Below, piece after piece: positions 37,011 through 44,493 of a DNA stretch of 64,000 nucleotides; positions within the stretch are counted from its first letter, which is position 1; each line of letters begins with the position of its first letter. The notes beneath the pieces are model-generated. The model saw nothing but the letters and a program-made list of their open reading frames with translations, ran no database searches and was not told the origin of the DNA. Origin of the DNA: Flavobacterium sp. N2270 (GTDB lineage Bacteria > Bacteroidota > Bacteroidia > Flavobacteriales > Flavobacteriaceae); contig NZ_CP110005.1 in NCBI RefSeq assembly GCF_025947225.1, positions 930,001 to 994,000 of the forward strand, in the 5' to 3' direction. The translations under genes were made by a program, and so were the position numbers.

Positions 37011-37409
37011 ATGAAAAATATCCTTTTTATTTTTATTTTATTTTTATTCTCTGCTTGTAATGAAAATCCAGTAGAAAATCCAGACAAATTATTGGGTGAA
37101 GAAGTAATGATAGATATTTTATATGATATTGCTATTTTACAGGCGGCTGAAGGTTATGTTCCTGAATTGCTTAATTCAAACAACATAAATTCAAATAGTT
37201 TTATTTATGATAAGTATGAAATAGATAGTGTTACCTATTATCAAAATCATAAATACTATGCTGCAGATGTAAAAAAGTATAAAAAAATGTACACAGAAGT
37301 CATTGATAGAATAAATTCTAAAAAAAAGAAATTAGAAGTTAAAAACCTAACAATTGAGGGTGTTGAAAGTTCGTCTAAAGCTATTGATGATATTCTTGTA
37401 GAAGATTAA
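37011..37409 (+). CDS. DUF4296 lipoprotein
   Basis: A 132-residue lipoprotein: signal MKNILFIFILFLFSAC with the lipobox Cys at 16, then a mostly helical domain (EEVMIDILYDIAILQAAEGY) of the DUF4296 type, a Bacteroidetes family often found after dihydroorotase. Function unknown. It is the third gene of the GT2-pyrC unit. Its 3' end overlaps the convergent epimerase gene by 29 bases. Confidence 0.85.
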   Translation: MKNILFIFILFLFSACNENPVENPDKLLGEEVMIDILYDIAILQAAEGYVPELLNSNNINSNSFIYDKYEIDSVTYYQNHKYYAADVKKYKKMYTEVIDRINSKKKKLEVKNLTIEGVESSSKAIDDILVED

Positions 37410-38379
37410 CTATATATTCATCCATTCTAATAAAATTATATTTTAATTTAGTTACAATTTTTGTGTTTTTGTATATGTCAAGGCTATGCGATGAAATTGC
37501 TGTTGCTCTAGTAAATTTTCTTTCTTTAAATAAGATTTTTGAAAACAACCAATCTAATCTCCATCCTATATTAGTAATCCACTTATTTGCATATAGTTTA
37601 GGTGATTTTACATTTAAACCTTTTGAAATTATTGATAATAGGATGTTGAAATGTATATTTTCTGCAACTACAGTAAATCGTTCCCCATTTGTATAGTTAT
37701 TCATTAATAAAATCATACAATTTGTCACATCTTCAACAGCAACAATTCCGGTTTTCCCTTTGGTGTAAAAAAGTAAACCATTTTTAACTCTATTTATGAT
37801 TAAACCACTACCTTGATTTGGAAACCCATAACCAAAAATTACACCAGGGTTTACAATGACGACTTCAATTCCTTCTTGTTGTGCTCTCCAAACTTCGGTT
37901 TCTGCACCAAATTTAGAAATAGCATAATCACCATGTAGTTTTTCAGGATTCCATTCTGTTTCTTCAGTAATTAAATATTCGTTTTCTTTCGTGTCTCCAA
38001 GTGCAGCAATTGAACTTACGTGGCAAATTTTCTTTACTCCAAAGTCAATACAGCAATTGACAACATTAGCAGTTCCTTCTATATTAGTTTTTCTAAGTAG
38101 TTCTTCGTCATTTGGGTCAAATGAAATTAAGGCAGCACAATGATAAACATTTGTAATATTTTCAAATGCACTATTTAAAGAAGGAATATCTGTAATATCT
38201 CCTTTTACCCAAATAATTTTTTCAAATAAATCAATTGCATTTTTATACTTGAATACATTTTTTACAGCTTCGATACCTTTCTCATTTCTATATAACGCCT
38301 TTACTTCATTTTCTTCTTGAAGTAATTTTACAAGTAAATGTGAACCTACTAAACCTGTTGCTCCTGTAACTAATATCAT
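37381..38379 (-). CDS. NAD-dependent epimerase/dehydratase family protein
   Basis: A 332-residue extended short-chain dehydrogenase. The Rossmann motif is LVTGATGLVGSHLLVKLL (G7-x2-G10-x2-G13), the active-site Tyr-Lys pair lies in HGDYAISKFGAE (YxxxK), and VNPGVIFGYG is typical of the dihydroflavonol-4-reductase-like subgroup. The substrate cannot be read from the sequence. It is monocistronic and convergent with the DUF4296 gene. Confidence 0.9.
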   Translation of the reverse strand: MILVTGATGLVGSHLLVKLLQEENEVKALYRNEKGIEAVKNVFKYKNAIDLFEKIIWVKGDITDIPSLNSAFENITNVYHCAALISFDPNDEELLRKTNIEGTANVVNCCIDFGVKKICHVSSIAALGDTKENEYLITEETEWNPEKLHGDYAISKFGAETEVWRAQQEGIEVVIVNPGVIFGYGFPNQGSGLIINRVKNGLLFYTKGKTGIVAVEDVTNCMILLMNNYTNGERFTVVAENIHFNILLSIISKGLNVKSPKLYANKWITNIGWRLDWLFSKILFKERKFTRATAISSHSLDIYKNTKIVTKLKYNFIRMDEYIVNLLQEYHQ

Positions 38380-38436
38380 TTCGTAAAGATAAATAGATTT
38401 TTAATTAAAATTTAAAATTGACATTGAATTTGCTTA

Positions 38437-38466
38437 TTGCCATTGCTATTGTATTTCTTATCTTTG
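38437..38466 (+). promoter_or_regulatory. Promoter of tyrS
   Basis: A -7 element TATCTTTG (38459-38466) has a TTG at 38437-38439, 19 bases upstream. This fits the Bacteroidetes layout TTG-N19-23-TAnnTTTG and is the best complete promoter in the window. It lies 19 bases before the tyrS ATG. Confidence 0.6.
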
Positions 38467-38485
38467 TCGAAATTTAATAATAGAG

Positions 38486-39793
38486 ATGAAAAATTTAATT
38501 GAAGAATTACAATGGAGAGGACTTGTGCATGATATTATGCCAGGAACAGAAGAACAACTATTAAAAGAGCCAACAGCTGTTTATATAGGTTTTGATCCAA
38601 CTTCAGACTCATTGCATATTGGTAGTTTAGTGCCAATTATATTATTAAAACACATTCGTAATTATGGACACAGACCAATTGCTTTAGTTGGTGGTGCAAC
38701 GGGTATGATAGGTGATCCTTCTGGAAAATCAAACGAAAGAAATCTTTTAGATGAAGAAACATTAAATCATAATGTAGATGGAATTAAAAGTGTCCTTTCT
38801 AAATTCTTAGATTTCGATGCTACTGATGCTGCTGCTCCTATTTTAGTTAATAACTACGATTGGATGAAACAGTTTTCATTCATTGATTTTGCTCGTGAAG
38901 TTGGTAAGAGAATTACCGTTAATTACATGATGGCAAAAGATTCTGTAAAGAAGCGTTTGAGTGGAGAAGATGGTTCGGAAGGAATGAGTTTTACTGAATT
39001 TACATACCAATTAATTCAGGGCTATGATTTTTATCATTTAAATAAAGAATACAATTGTTTGCTTCAAATGGGAGGAAGTGATCAATGGGGAAACATTACT
39101 ACCGGAACTGAATTGGTTCGTAGGATGAATGTTGACAATGAAGAGCGTTCTAAAGCTTACGCTATGACATGCCCTTTAATTACAAAGGCAGATGGTTCTA
39201 AATTTGGAAAATCAGAAGGGGGAAATGTATGGTTAAGTGCTGATAAGACATCGCCATATAAATTTTACCAATTTTGGATTAATACTACTGATGAAGATGC
39301 TGAGAAATACATTAAAATATTTACATTTTTAGACAAACCAACTATTGATGCTTTAATTGCAGAACATAATGAGGATAGAGGTGCTAAAACTTTACAAAAA
39401 CGTTTGGCTGAAGAATTAATGTTATTAGTTCACTCTCAAGAAGATTTAGATAGAGCTATCTTTTCATCAGCAGCTTTTTTTAGTAAAGACATGACTAATT
39501 TAAAAACATTATCAGTTAAAGAATTAGAAGCTGTTTTTGAAGGAATTCCTTTTGCTGAGGTTTCTAGGTTAGATATAGAAGAAGGTTTAGACATGATTGG
39601 AGCTATGGCTGCAAAAACAAATTTCTTAGGATCTAATGGCGAAGCACGTCGCGAATTGAAACAAAATTCTATTTCCTTAAATAAGGAAAAAGTTTCAGAA
39701 GATAGAGTAATTACAAATGAAGATTTGATTAATAATGAATTTTTACTTTTACAAAAAGGAAAGAAAAACTATTATGTAATTAGGGTAAAATAA
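38486..39793 (+). CDS. tyrS: Tyrosyl-tRNA synthetase
   Basis: A 435-residue class I synthetase charging tRNA-Tyr. Signatures: DSLHIGSLVPI (HIGH-like), GGATGMIGDPSGKSNER, GGSDQWGNITTGTELVRR and KFGKSEGG (KMSKS-like). The C-terminal S4-like domain ends at KGKKNYYVIRVK. Full length. It ends exactly where the convergent LuxE-like gene ends, with no spacer. Confidence 0.97.
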   Translation: MKNLIEELQWRGLVHDIMPGTEEQLLKEPTAVYIGFDPTSDSLHIGSLVPIILLKHIRNYGHRPIALVGGATGMIGDPSGKSNERNLLDEETLNHNVDGIKSVLSKFLDFDATDAAAPILVNNYDWMKQFSFIDFAREVGKRITVNYMMAKDSVKKRLSGEDGSEGMSFTEFTYQLIQGYDFYHLNKEYNCLLQMGGSDQWGNITTGTELVRRMNVDNEERSKAYAMTCPLITKADGSKFGKSEGGNVWLSADKTSPYKFYQFWINTTDEDAEKYIKIFTFLDKPTIDALIAEHNEDRGAKTLQKRLAEELMLLVHSQEDLDRAIFSSAAFFSKDMTNLKTLSVKELEAVFEGIPFAEVSRLDIEEGLDMIGAMAAKTNFLGSNGEARRELKQNSISLNKEKVSEDRVITNEDLINNEFLLLQKGKKNYYVIRVK

Positions 39794-40774
39794 TTATAAG
39801 ACCATAAGATTGCAACCACGTATATCAGAATTATCAAAACGTCCCAGCACTTCGAAAGAATAGTTGGGATTTTTTTTACCTAAATCTTGCGTTGCAATAA
39901 ACGAACACGAATTAATATTGGCTAAGTCAATTACATTAATTCCACCCGTTTTTCCTTCTTTTACATAAGACAAAGCATCTTCTGTGTCTCTAATTAAGAT
40001 TTGCATCCAATTAGGGCATTCAAATACCCCATTTCCTAAAGAATAAGCTTGAGATAATAATTCGGTCATTCCGTATTCAGAATTAATTACGGGAACGCCA
40101 AAACCTTCGCATAGAATTTTGTGTAATTCTTCACGGATCATTTCTTTTCTTTTGCCTTTCATTCCTCCAGTTTCCATAATAATGGTGTTTTTTAATTGAA
40201 ATTGATGTAGTTCAATTAAGTCTAATAAAGCGTAAGTCACACCAATTAAAATTACATTTTGCCCAGAATTATCAAGTTCAATTAACTTTGAGATAAGCTC
40301 ATTATAATTGTTTAAATAAAAGCCAGAATCTGGATGATTGCTGCTTTCAATTAAATCATCAACCATATGAATTAAGGAAGAACCTTCGCGTTCTAAATAC
40401 GATGGAAGCAAAGCTAAAACACAATAATCTTCGATATTTCCATAAAATTGAGAAAATGCATTTCGATAACTTTTTTCGTATAAGGAAATATCAGTAACTA
40501 AATGTTTACTAGTAATCATTCCTGTTGTTCCGCTGCTTGTAAAGGTCGCTTGAATAGTTTCTGAAGAACTTAATACTTTGTGGCTTTTGAAAAACTGAAT
40601 GGGTAAAAATGGAATTTCTATTAATGATTTTACATTTTCTTTATTCTTATTTAGAAGAGTACAAAATTTATGATATACCAAATTGTTGTCAAATTGAAAT
40701 CGGAAAACCTTTAAAGCGATTTTCTCAAATTCTTTTTTTGATGCAATGGTAAATATATCGTTAGAATGAATCAT
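39794..40774 (-). CDS. LuxE/PaaK-like acyl-protein synthetase family protein
   Basis: A 326-residue adenylate-forming-like protein. The P-loop-type motif TFTSSGTTGM and NSEYGMTELLSQAY (the A5-like YGxTE block) mark the LuxE/PaaK branch. It activates an acyl group as a protein-bound thioester in known LuxE; here the substrate is unknown. In Flavobacteriaceae the family is widespread and not tied to bioluminescence, and no lux genes are nearby. Confidence 0.85.
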   Translation of the reverse strand: MIHSNDIFTIASKKEFEKIALKVFRFQFDNNLVYHKFCTLLNKNKENVKSLIEIPFLPIQFFKSHKVLSSSETIQATFTSSGTTGMITSKHLVTDISLYEKSYRNAFSQFYGNIEDYCVLALLPSYLEREGSSLIHMVDDLIESSNHPDSGFYLNNYNELISKLIELDNSGQNVILIGVTYALLDLIELHQFQLKNTIIMETGGMKGKRKEMIREELHKILCEGFGVPVINSEYGMTELLSQAYSLGNGVFECPNWMQILIRDTEDALSYVKEGKTGGINVIDLANINSCSFIATQDLGKKNPNYSFEVLGRFDNSDIRGCNLMVL

Positions 40775-40827
40775 AATATTAATGTTCTAAAAACAAGGCT
40801 AGAATATGTGCAAAAATATAAAATAAA

Positions 40828-40854
40828 AAAGCACCAACGTTATGTTGATGCTTT
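40828..40854 (-). terminator. Terminator of the large T9SS cargo gene
   Basis: An imperfect 11-bp stem AAAGCACCAAC / GTTGATGCTTT, with one C-A mismatch and loop GTTAT, is followed on the minus strand by TTTTTTAT. Confidence 0.75.
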
Positions 40855-40876
40855 CTTTATATAAATTGAAGAGTGA

Positions 40877-42766
40877 TTATCTAACTACTAATTTTCTAGT
40901 AGCTGTTTTTCCTTCTTCAGTAACTTTAACAATGTAAATCCCTTGGTTTAAACCTGAGATATTTAAAGCATTATTAGATACTTTAGAATTGATTACTTGC
41001 TTTCCTAACATATCGTATACTTGAACATCTAATTCAGCATTTGCAACAGTTGAGAAGTATAATGTATTTCCATTAGATGGATTTGGATACATTGTAAACC
41101 CTTCAATTGCATTAAAAGAAGTAGAGCCTAAGTATGTAGTAGCTGTTGAAATTTTTAATTCATCTATTTCAATAGTTGGCGTGTTTGAATTTCCTCCTTG
41201 TCTTATCATAAAGCCACCTATTTCTGTAATTGGCGAAGCAGTAACGTCTACAGTTAAAGTAGCAGCTGTAGCAGCGCTAAAAGTATTTAAATTTGGATTT
41301 AACCAAGCTTTAAGCATATTTGTTGTAAAGTCATAACCTAATATTACATAAACGACATCTCCTGTGTTTCTTAAAGTAGCGTCATAATTAGTTGTTGTTG
41401 TACCAGATGAATCAAAACCTAATTGGTATTGAGTACCAGTTTTTTTAACAAAAAATCTTGCTCTAAAACTTTTGTTTGCGTCTGTTAATATTGCAAAATA
41501 ATCTTCGTTTCCATCAGTAACATTAGTCAAGTCTGAAACTTTCATCATAAAACCTGCATAAATTGTTCCGCTAGTTGTGGCTGTGAAAGGAGAGAATGGG
41601 TCAATTCCAGAACCGCTAAATTCTACAGAATTTCCTGTCCCAGTTGTAGAACCATAAGTTAAGTTACCTGATTTTACTGAAACATCGTCACCAGAATTAA
41701 CATTTGTCCACATTTGTTGACTTCCTAAACCTTGACCTACAGTATAGTTAAATGGCTCATGGTAAGGTAAAGCGTTTACCGGTTTACATTCAGGTGCACT
41801 TATAACGCTATTTAGACTACAAGAACCACTAATTGTTAATGTTACATTTGTTCCTTCTGTTACGCCTGAAATTGTGATATTACCAGATGCAGTAGATGTT
41901 GGATTATCTCCACCAATAGTTCCAGAAGTAGTTGATAAATTATACGTACCAGTTGCTCCTCCTGTGAAAGGGATAGTAACATTATAAGTATCTAAAGCAA
42001 GAGTTGTAGCATCACAAGTTGCAACTTGTGATCCTAAAGTAAGTGGACATGGTGTAGATCCCATCCATGATGATGCAATTAATAGTCCATCAACTATTTG
42101 GTGTTGAGAAGCACTATATTGTCTAATAAATGCTGATGATATTGCTGTAAGACCTCCTCCTGTTGATGTTACTTCTGCTGTTCCAGCAGCAACTTCATCT
42201 GCAGGAACCCCAGTTGATTTACACCAAAGAGTAGCAGTTTGTGAAGAGATATTGTATTTTACAATAACCAAGTATGTTTGACCTAAGTTAAAATCTGTTG
42301 GAGTTGAAGAATAAGTTGCAGTACTAGAGTTGGATACCCCTAGGTTGAATGTTGTTCCTGTACTACCTGGTTGTACAAAAACTCTAGCGGTATAGGTTGT
42401 TCCTCCATTTCCAAGGCCTATATAATATCCAGAAGTTGCATTTACTATATTAAGCATAAATGACATATAGACAGAACCAGTAGTAGTTGCAGTAAATGTT
42501 TTTGCTACATCTTGACCTGTATTGTTTATTATTGCAGCGTTACCAACATTTGAAGCTAATATTCCAGTCAGACCAGAATACCCAGTGTAAGATAGTCCAT
42601 TCGATGTTCCAACGGCTATTGGATTTGTTGTTCCTCCACTAACTGATGTCCATGAATTATCTGTTAATAATCCGCCGTCTGTGTAGTTAAAATCGTCTTG
42701 CAGAATAACTTGTCCAAAAGACAAAGTACCTACTAACAACATAAATAAAAAGTAATTTTTTTTCAT
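40877..42766 (-). CDS. T9SS-secreted protein with duplicated LamG-like domains
   Basis: A 629-residue type IX secretion cargo. Signal peptide 1-18 (ending LSFGQ). Two related beta-sandwich units lie near 20-235 and 330-545 (DDFNYTDGG and EPFNYTVGQ starts; VYMSFMLNI and IYAGFMMKV cores; FIRQY and FMIRQG near the ends), with a Gly/Thr-rich Cys-containing linker between them. The type A sorting domain (about 553-629) has FTMYPNPSNG, QGIYIVKV and terminal TRKLVVR. It is probably surface-bound or released; ligand unknown. Its promoter carries a half Pho-box-like repeat. Confidence 0.88.
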   Translation of the reverse strand: MKKNYFLFMLLVGTLSFGQVILQDDFNYTDGGLLTDNSWTSVSGGTTNPIAVGTSNGLSYTGYSGLTGILASNVGNAAIINNTGQDVAKTFTATTTGSVYMSFMLNIVNATSGYYIGLGNGGTTYTARVFVQPGSTGTTFNLGVSNSSTATYSSTPTDFNLGQTYLVIVKYNISSQTATLWCKSTGVPADEVAAGTAEVTSTGGGLTAISSAFIRQYSASQHQIVDGLLIASSWMGSTPCPLTLGSQVATCDATTLALDTYNVTIPFTGGATGTYNLSTTSGTIGGDNPTSTASGNITISGVTEGTNVTLTISGSCSLNSVISAPECKPVNALPYHEPFNYTVGQGLGSQQMWTNVNSGDDVSVKSGNLTYGSTTGTGNSVEFSGSGIDPFSPFTATTSGTIYAGFMMKVSDLTNVTDGNEDYFAILTDANKSFRARFFVKKTGTQYQLGFDSSGTTTTNYDATLRNTGDVVYVILGYDFTTNMLKAWLNPNLNTFSAATAATLTVDVTASPITEIGGFMIRQGGNSNTPTIEIDELKISTATTYLGSTSFNAIEGFTMYPNPSNGNTLYFSTVANAELDVQVYDMLGKQVINSKVSNNALNISGLNQGIYIVKVTEEGKTATRKLVVR

Positions 42767-42789
42767 TTTTTCGTGTTTTAAATATTGTA

Positions 42790-42797
42790 CAAAGATA
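42790..42797 (-). promoter_or_regulatory. -7 promoter element of the T9SS cargo gene
   Basis: Minus-strand TATCTTTG matches TAnnTTTG and lies 23 bases before the ATG. Confidence 0.5.
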
Positions 42798-42828
42798 ATA
42801 ATTATTCATTATGCTAGCATAGTGAAAA

Positions 42829-42844
42829 TGTTATTTAAAGGTTA
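42829..42844. promoter_or_regulatory. Pho-box-like direct repeat upstream of the T9SS cargo gene
   Basis: TGTTA (42829-42833) and GGTTA (42840-42844) stand 11 bases apart, 32 bases beyond the -7 box on the upstream side. It is the same spacing as in the array at 47305-47353 but has only two half-sites, one imperfect. A 10-bp palindrome ATGCTAGCAT lies at 42811-42820. Confidence 0.35.
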
Positions 42845-42869
42845 ATTTTAATTTGGGGATTAAGTGTAA

Positions 42870-43199
42870 CTAGTTAACAATCAGCTTTCGTGTTGCTGAA
42901 TTGTCTCCTTCTTTAATTTTAATAATGTAGATTCCGGCAGTAAGGTTAGAAATGTTTACTTCTTTATTAGAAGTAGTAGTTTCTAAAACTTTCTTACCTA
43001 ATACATCAAAAATTTCTACCTTCTTGTCTAATGAAGATTTAGAGGTAATATAAATTTTCCCAGAATTTACAGGATTTGGGTAAATTGTTAATCCTTCAAT
43101 AGTAGGTTCCTGCGATTTATTTACTTGTGAATATCCTTCAAAAGCAAATAAAACTGAAAAAATTAAAATAGTATAAAAGTATTTTTTTATCATTCGCAT
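42870..43199 (-). CDS. Minimal T9SS protein: signal peptide plus sorting domain only
   Basis: A 109-residue protein: signal peptide (MRMIKKYFYTILIFSVLFAF to YSQ) followed by about 10 residues, then a complete type A sorting domain (LTIYPNPVNSGKIYI, VEIFDVLGKKVLE, LTAGIYIIKIKEG, TRKLIVN). There is no cargo domain. The start could also be Met two codons later. A frame open further upstream (43256) lacks a sensible signal peptide. It lies downstream of the TonB receptor and lipoprotein but beyond a terminator. Confidence 0.8.
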   Translation of the reverse strand: MRMIKKYFYTILIFSVLFAFEGYSQVNKSQEPTIEGLTIYPNPVNSGKIYITSKSSLDKKVEIFDVLGKKVLETTTSNKEVNISNLTAGIYIIKIKEGDNSATRKLIVN

Positions 43200-43257
43200 A
43201 GTTATATGTTGTAAAGGTAATATTTTTTTTAAATATAATTGCAAAAATGATACCAAT

Positions 43258-43287
43258 AAAAAAACCCTAACGAATTAGGGCTTTTTT
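43258..43287 (-). terminator. Terminator of the TonB receptor-lipoprotein operon
   Basis: A stem CCCTAA / TTAGGG with loop CGAA is flanked by A and T runs (one bulged C). On the minus strand it runs into seven T. Confidence 0.82.
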
Positions 43288-43305
43288 GTTGAAAATTATA
43301 TGTTT

Positions 43306-44466
43306 TTATAAACCTGTTGTCCAGCCTTGTGCCCATGTAGGCACTCCTGTTCCGTTTCCAGCTCCAGTTGCAGTTGTAGTTTCTGTATAAGCATTTGTAA
43401 CATCTACAGTTGCTCCAGCAGTATTTTTACCTTTTGAAAGATTTGTAATATTGCTAAAAGTTACATTAGTTACTTTTAAATCTGTTGGGATAAACGCGAT
43501 TGTTTGGTCATGCTCAATATTTAGTCCTGTAAGAAAGTTGTCTAATACAACGTTTGACATGATTGATTTAGTTCCTCTTCTTAATTTAATTGCATCTGGT
43601 TCGCTTCCTTGATTTCCAAGACCAATTAATGTCATGTTGTTTATTGTAGGATTAGCAATTGGAGTAGCATCAAAATTTGCTTCTAAGTTGTCGGCTTCAA
43701 TTCCTCTGTTTCCAATGTTGTTTCCTAATTTGCCATACCAGTAATTGTTAGTTCCAGACCATCCTTCAGTCCAGTCAAACTGGTCATCTTCGTTATAAGT
43801 TGATACAATATAAGATGTGTTTACTGTTCCGCCAAAAAACTCAACACCATCATCTGAACTTCTGTAAAACTGAACATATTCTATAATAGTTCCAGAACCT
43901 ACACCAAATAATGAAAGCGCATTAAATTCTTTATTAGCATTGTATATTGCTCCAGAATATTCAATTCTTAAATATCTGATAGTTCCTGAATTGTCGTTTG
44001 GATTTGTTCCTCCATAAGTTAAGCCTGAAACCTCAGCAGAAGCAGAAGTAGCACTGTTTATAGGTGCTTTACCACAAATTACTAATCCTCCCCAGTCACC
44101 TGGTGCTGGGCTTCCGTTTGCACTTGTCATAACTACAGGATCAGTAGAAGTTCCGTTTACATATATTTTTCCGCCTTGAGCAACAACGATATAAGCTGAT
44201 GTTCCGCCTGTAGCTTCAATTCTTGTTCCTGCAGGAATAGTTAAACTTGCATCTTCTTGAATAGTTAAAGGACCTGTTAATTTGTAAATTGTGTTTGCTT
44301 GTAAAGAAACATTGGTAAAAATATTTCCTTGAAAATCATTTGGATCAATTGTGCTTGTATTGCTGTTGTTTCCAGAAACGTTGTCTCCTTCTTCTACTGT
44401 AATACAACTTGTAGCAAGTAATGCTGTCATTACTATAAAGCTAAATAATTTTACAATTTTTTTCAT
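43306..44466 (-). CDS. Beta-helix surface lipoprotein partner of a TonB receptor
   Basis: A 386-residue lipoprotein: signal peptide with lipobox LLATSC (Cys 21), then a low-complexity Asn/Ser/Thr linker and a right-handed parallel beta-helix with recurring strands (ANTIYKLTGPLTIQ, ASLTIPAGTRIEA, GTIRYLRIEYSGAI, GTIIEYVQFYRSSDDGVEF, NPTINNMTLIGLG). The family is found beside TonB receptors in Flavobacteriaceae. It starts 27 bases after the receptor, so they are an operon. It probably captures the receptor's substrate at the cell surface; identity unknown. Confidence 0.75.
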   Translation of the reverse strand: MKKIVKLFSFIVMTALLATSCITVEEGDNVSGNNSNTSTIDPNDFQGNIFTNVSLQANTIYKLTGPLTIQEDASLTIPAGTRIEATGGTSAYIVVAQGGKIYVNGTSTDPVVMTSANGSPAPGDWGGLVICGKAPINSATSASAEVSGLTYGGTNPNDNSGTIRYLRIEYSGAIYNANKEFNALSLFGVGSGTIIEYVQFYRSSDDGVEFFGGTVNTSYIVSTYNEDDQFDWTEGWSGTNNYWYGKLGNNIGNRGIEADNLEANFDATPIANPTINNMTLIGLGNQGSEPDAIKLRRGTKSIMSNVVLDNFLTGLNIEHDQTIAFIPTDLKVTNVTFSNITNLSKGKNTAGATVDVTNAYTETTTATGAGNGTGVPTWAQGWTTGL

Positions 44467-44493
44467 TTTAGTTGTTTTTTAGTTGTGGTAATG

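Noticed and set aside
39794..40774. Bioluminescence (lux) function of the LuxE-like gene
   Set aside because: No luxA, B, C or D is present, and LuxE/PaaK-type proteins are common in non-luminous Flavobacteriaceae.
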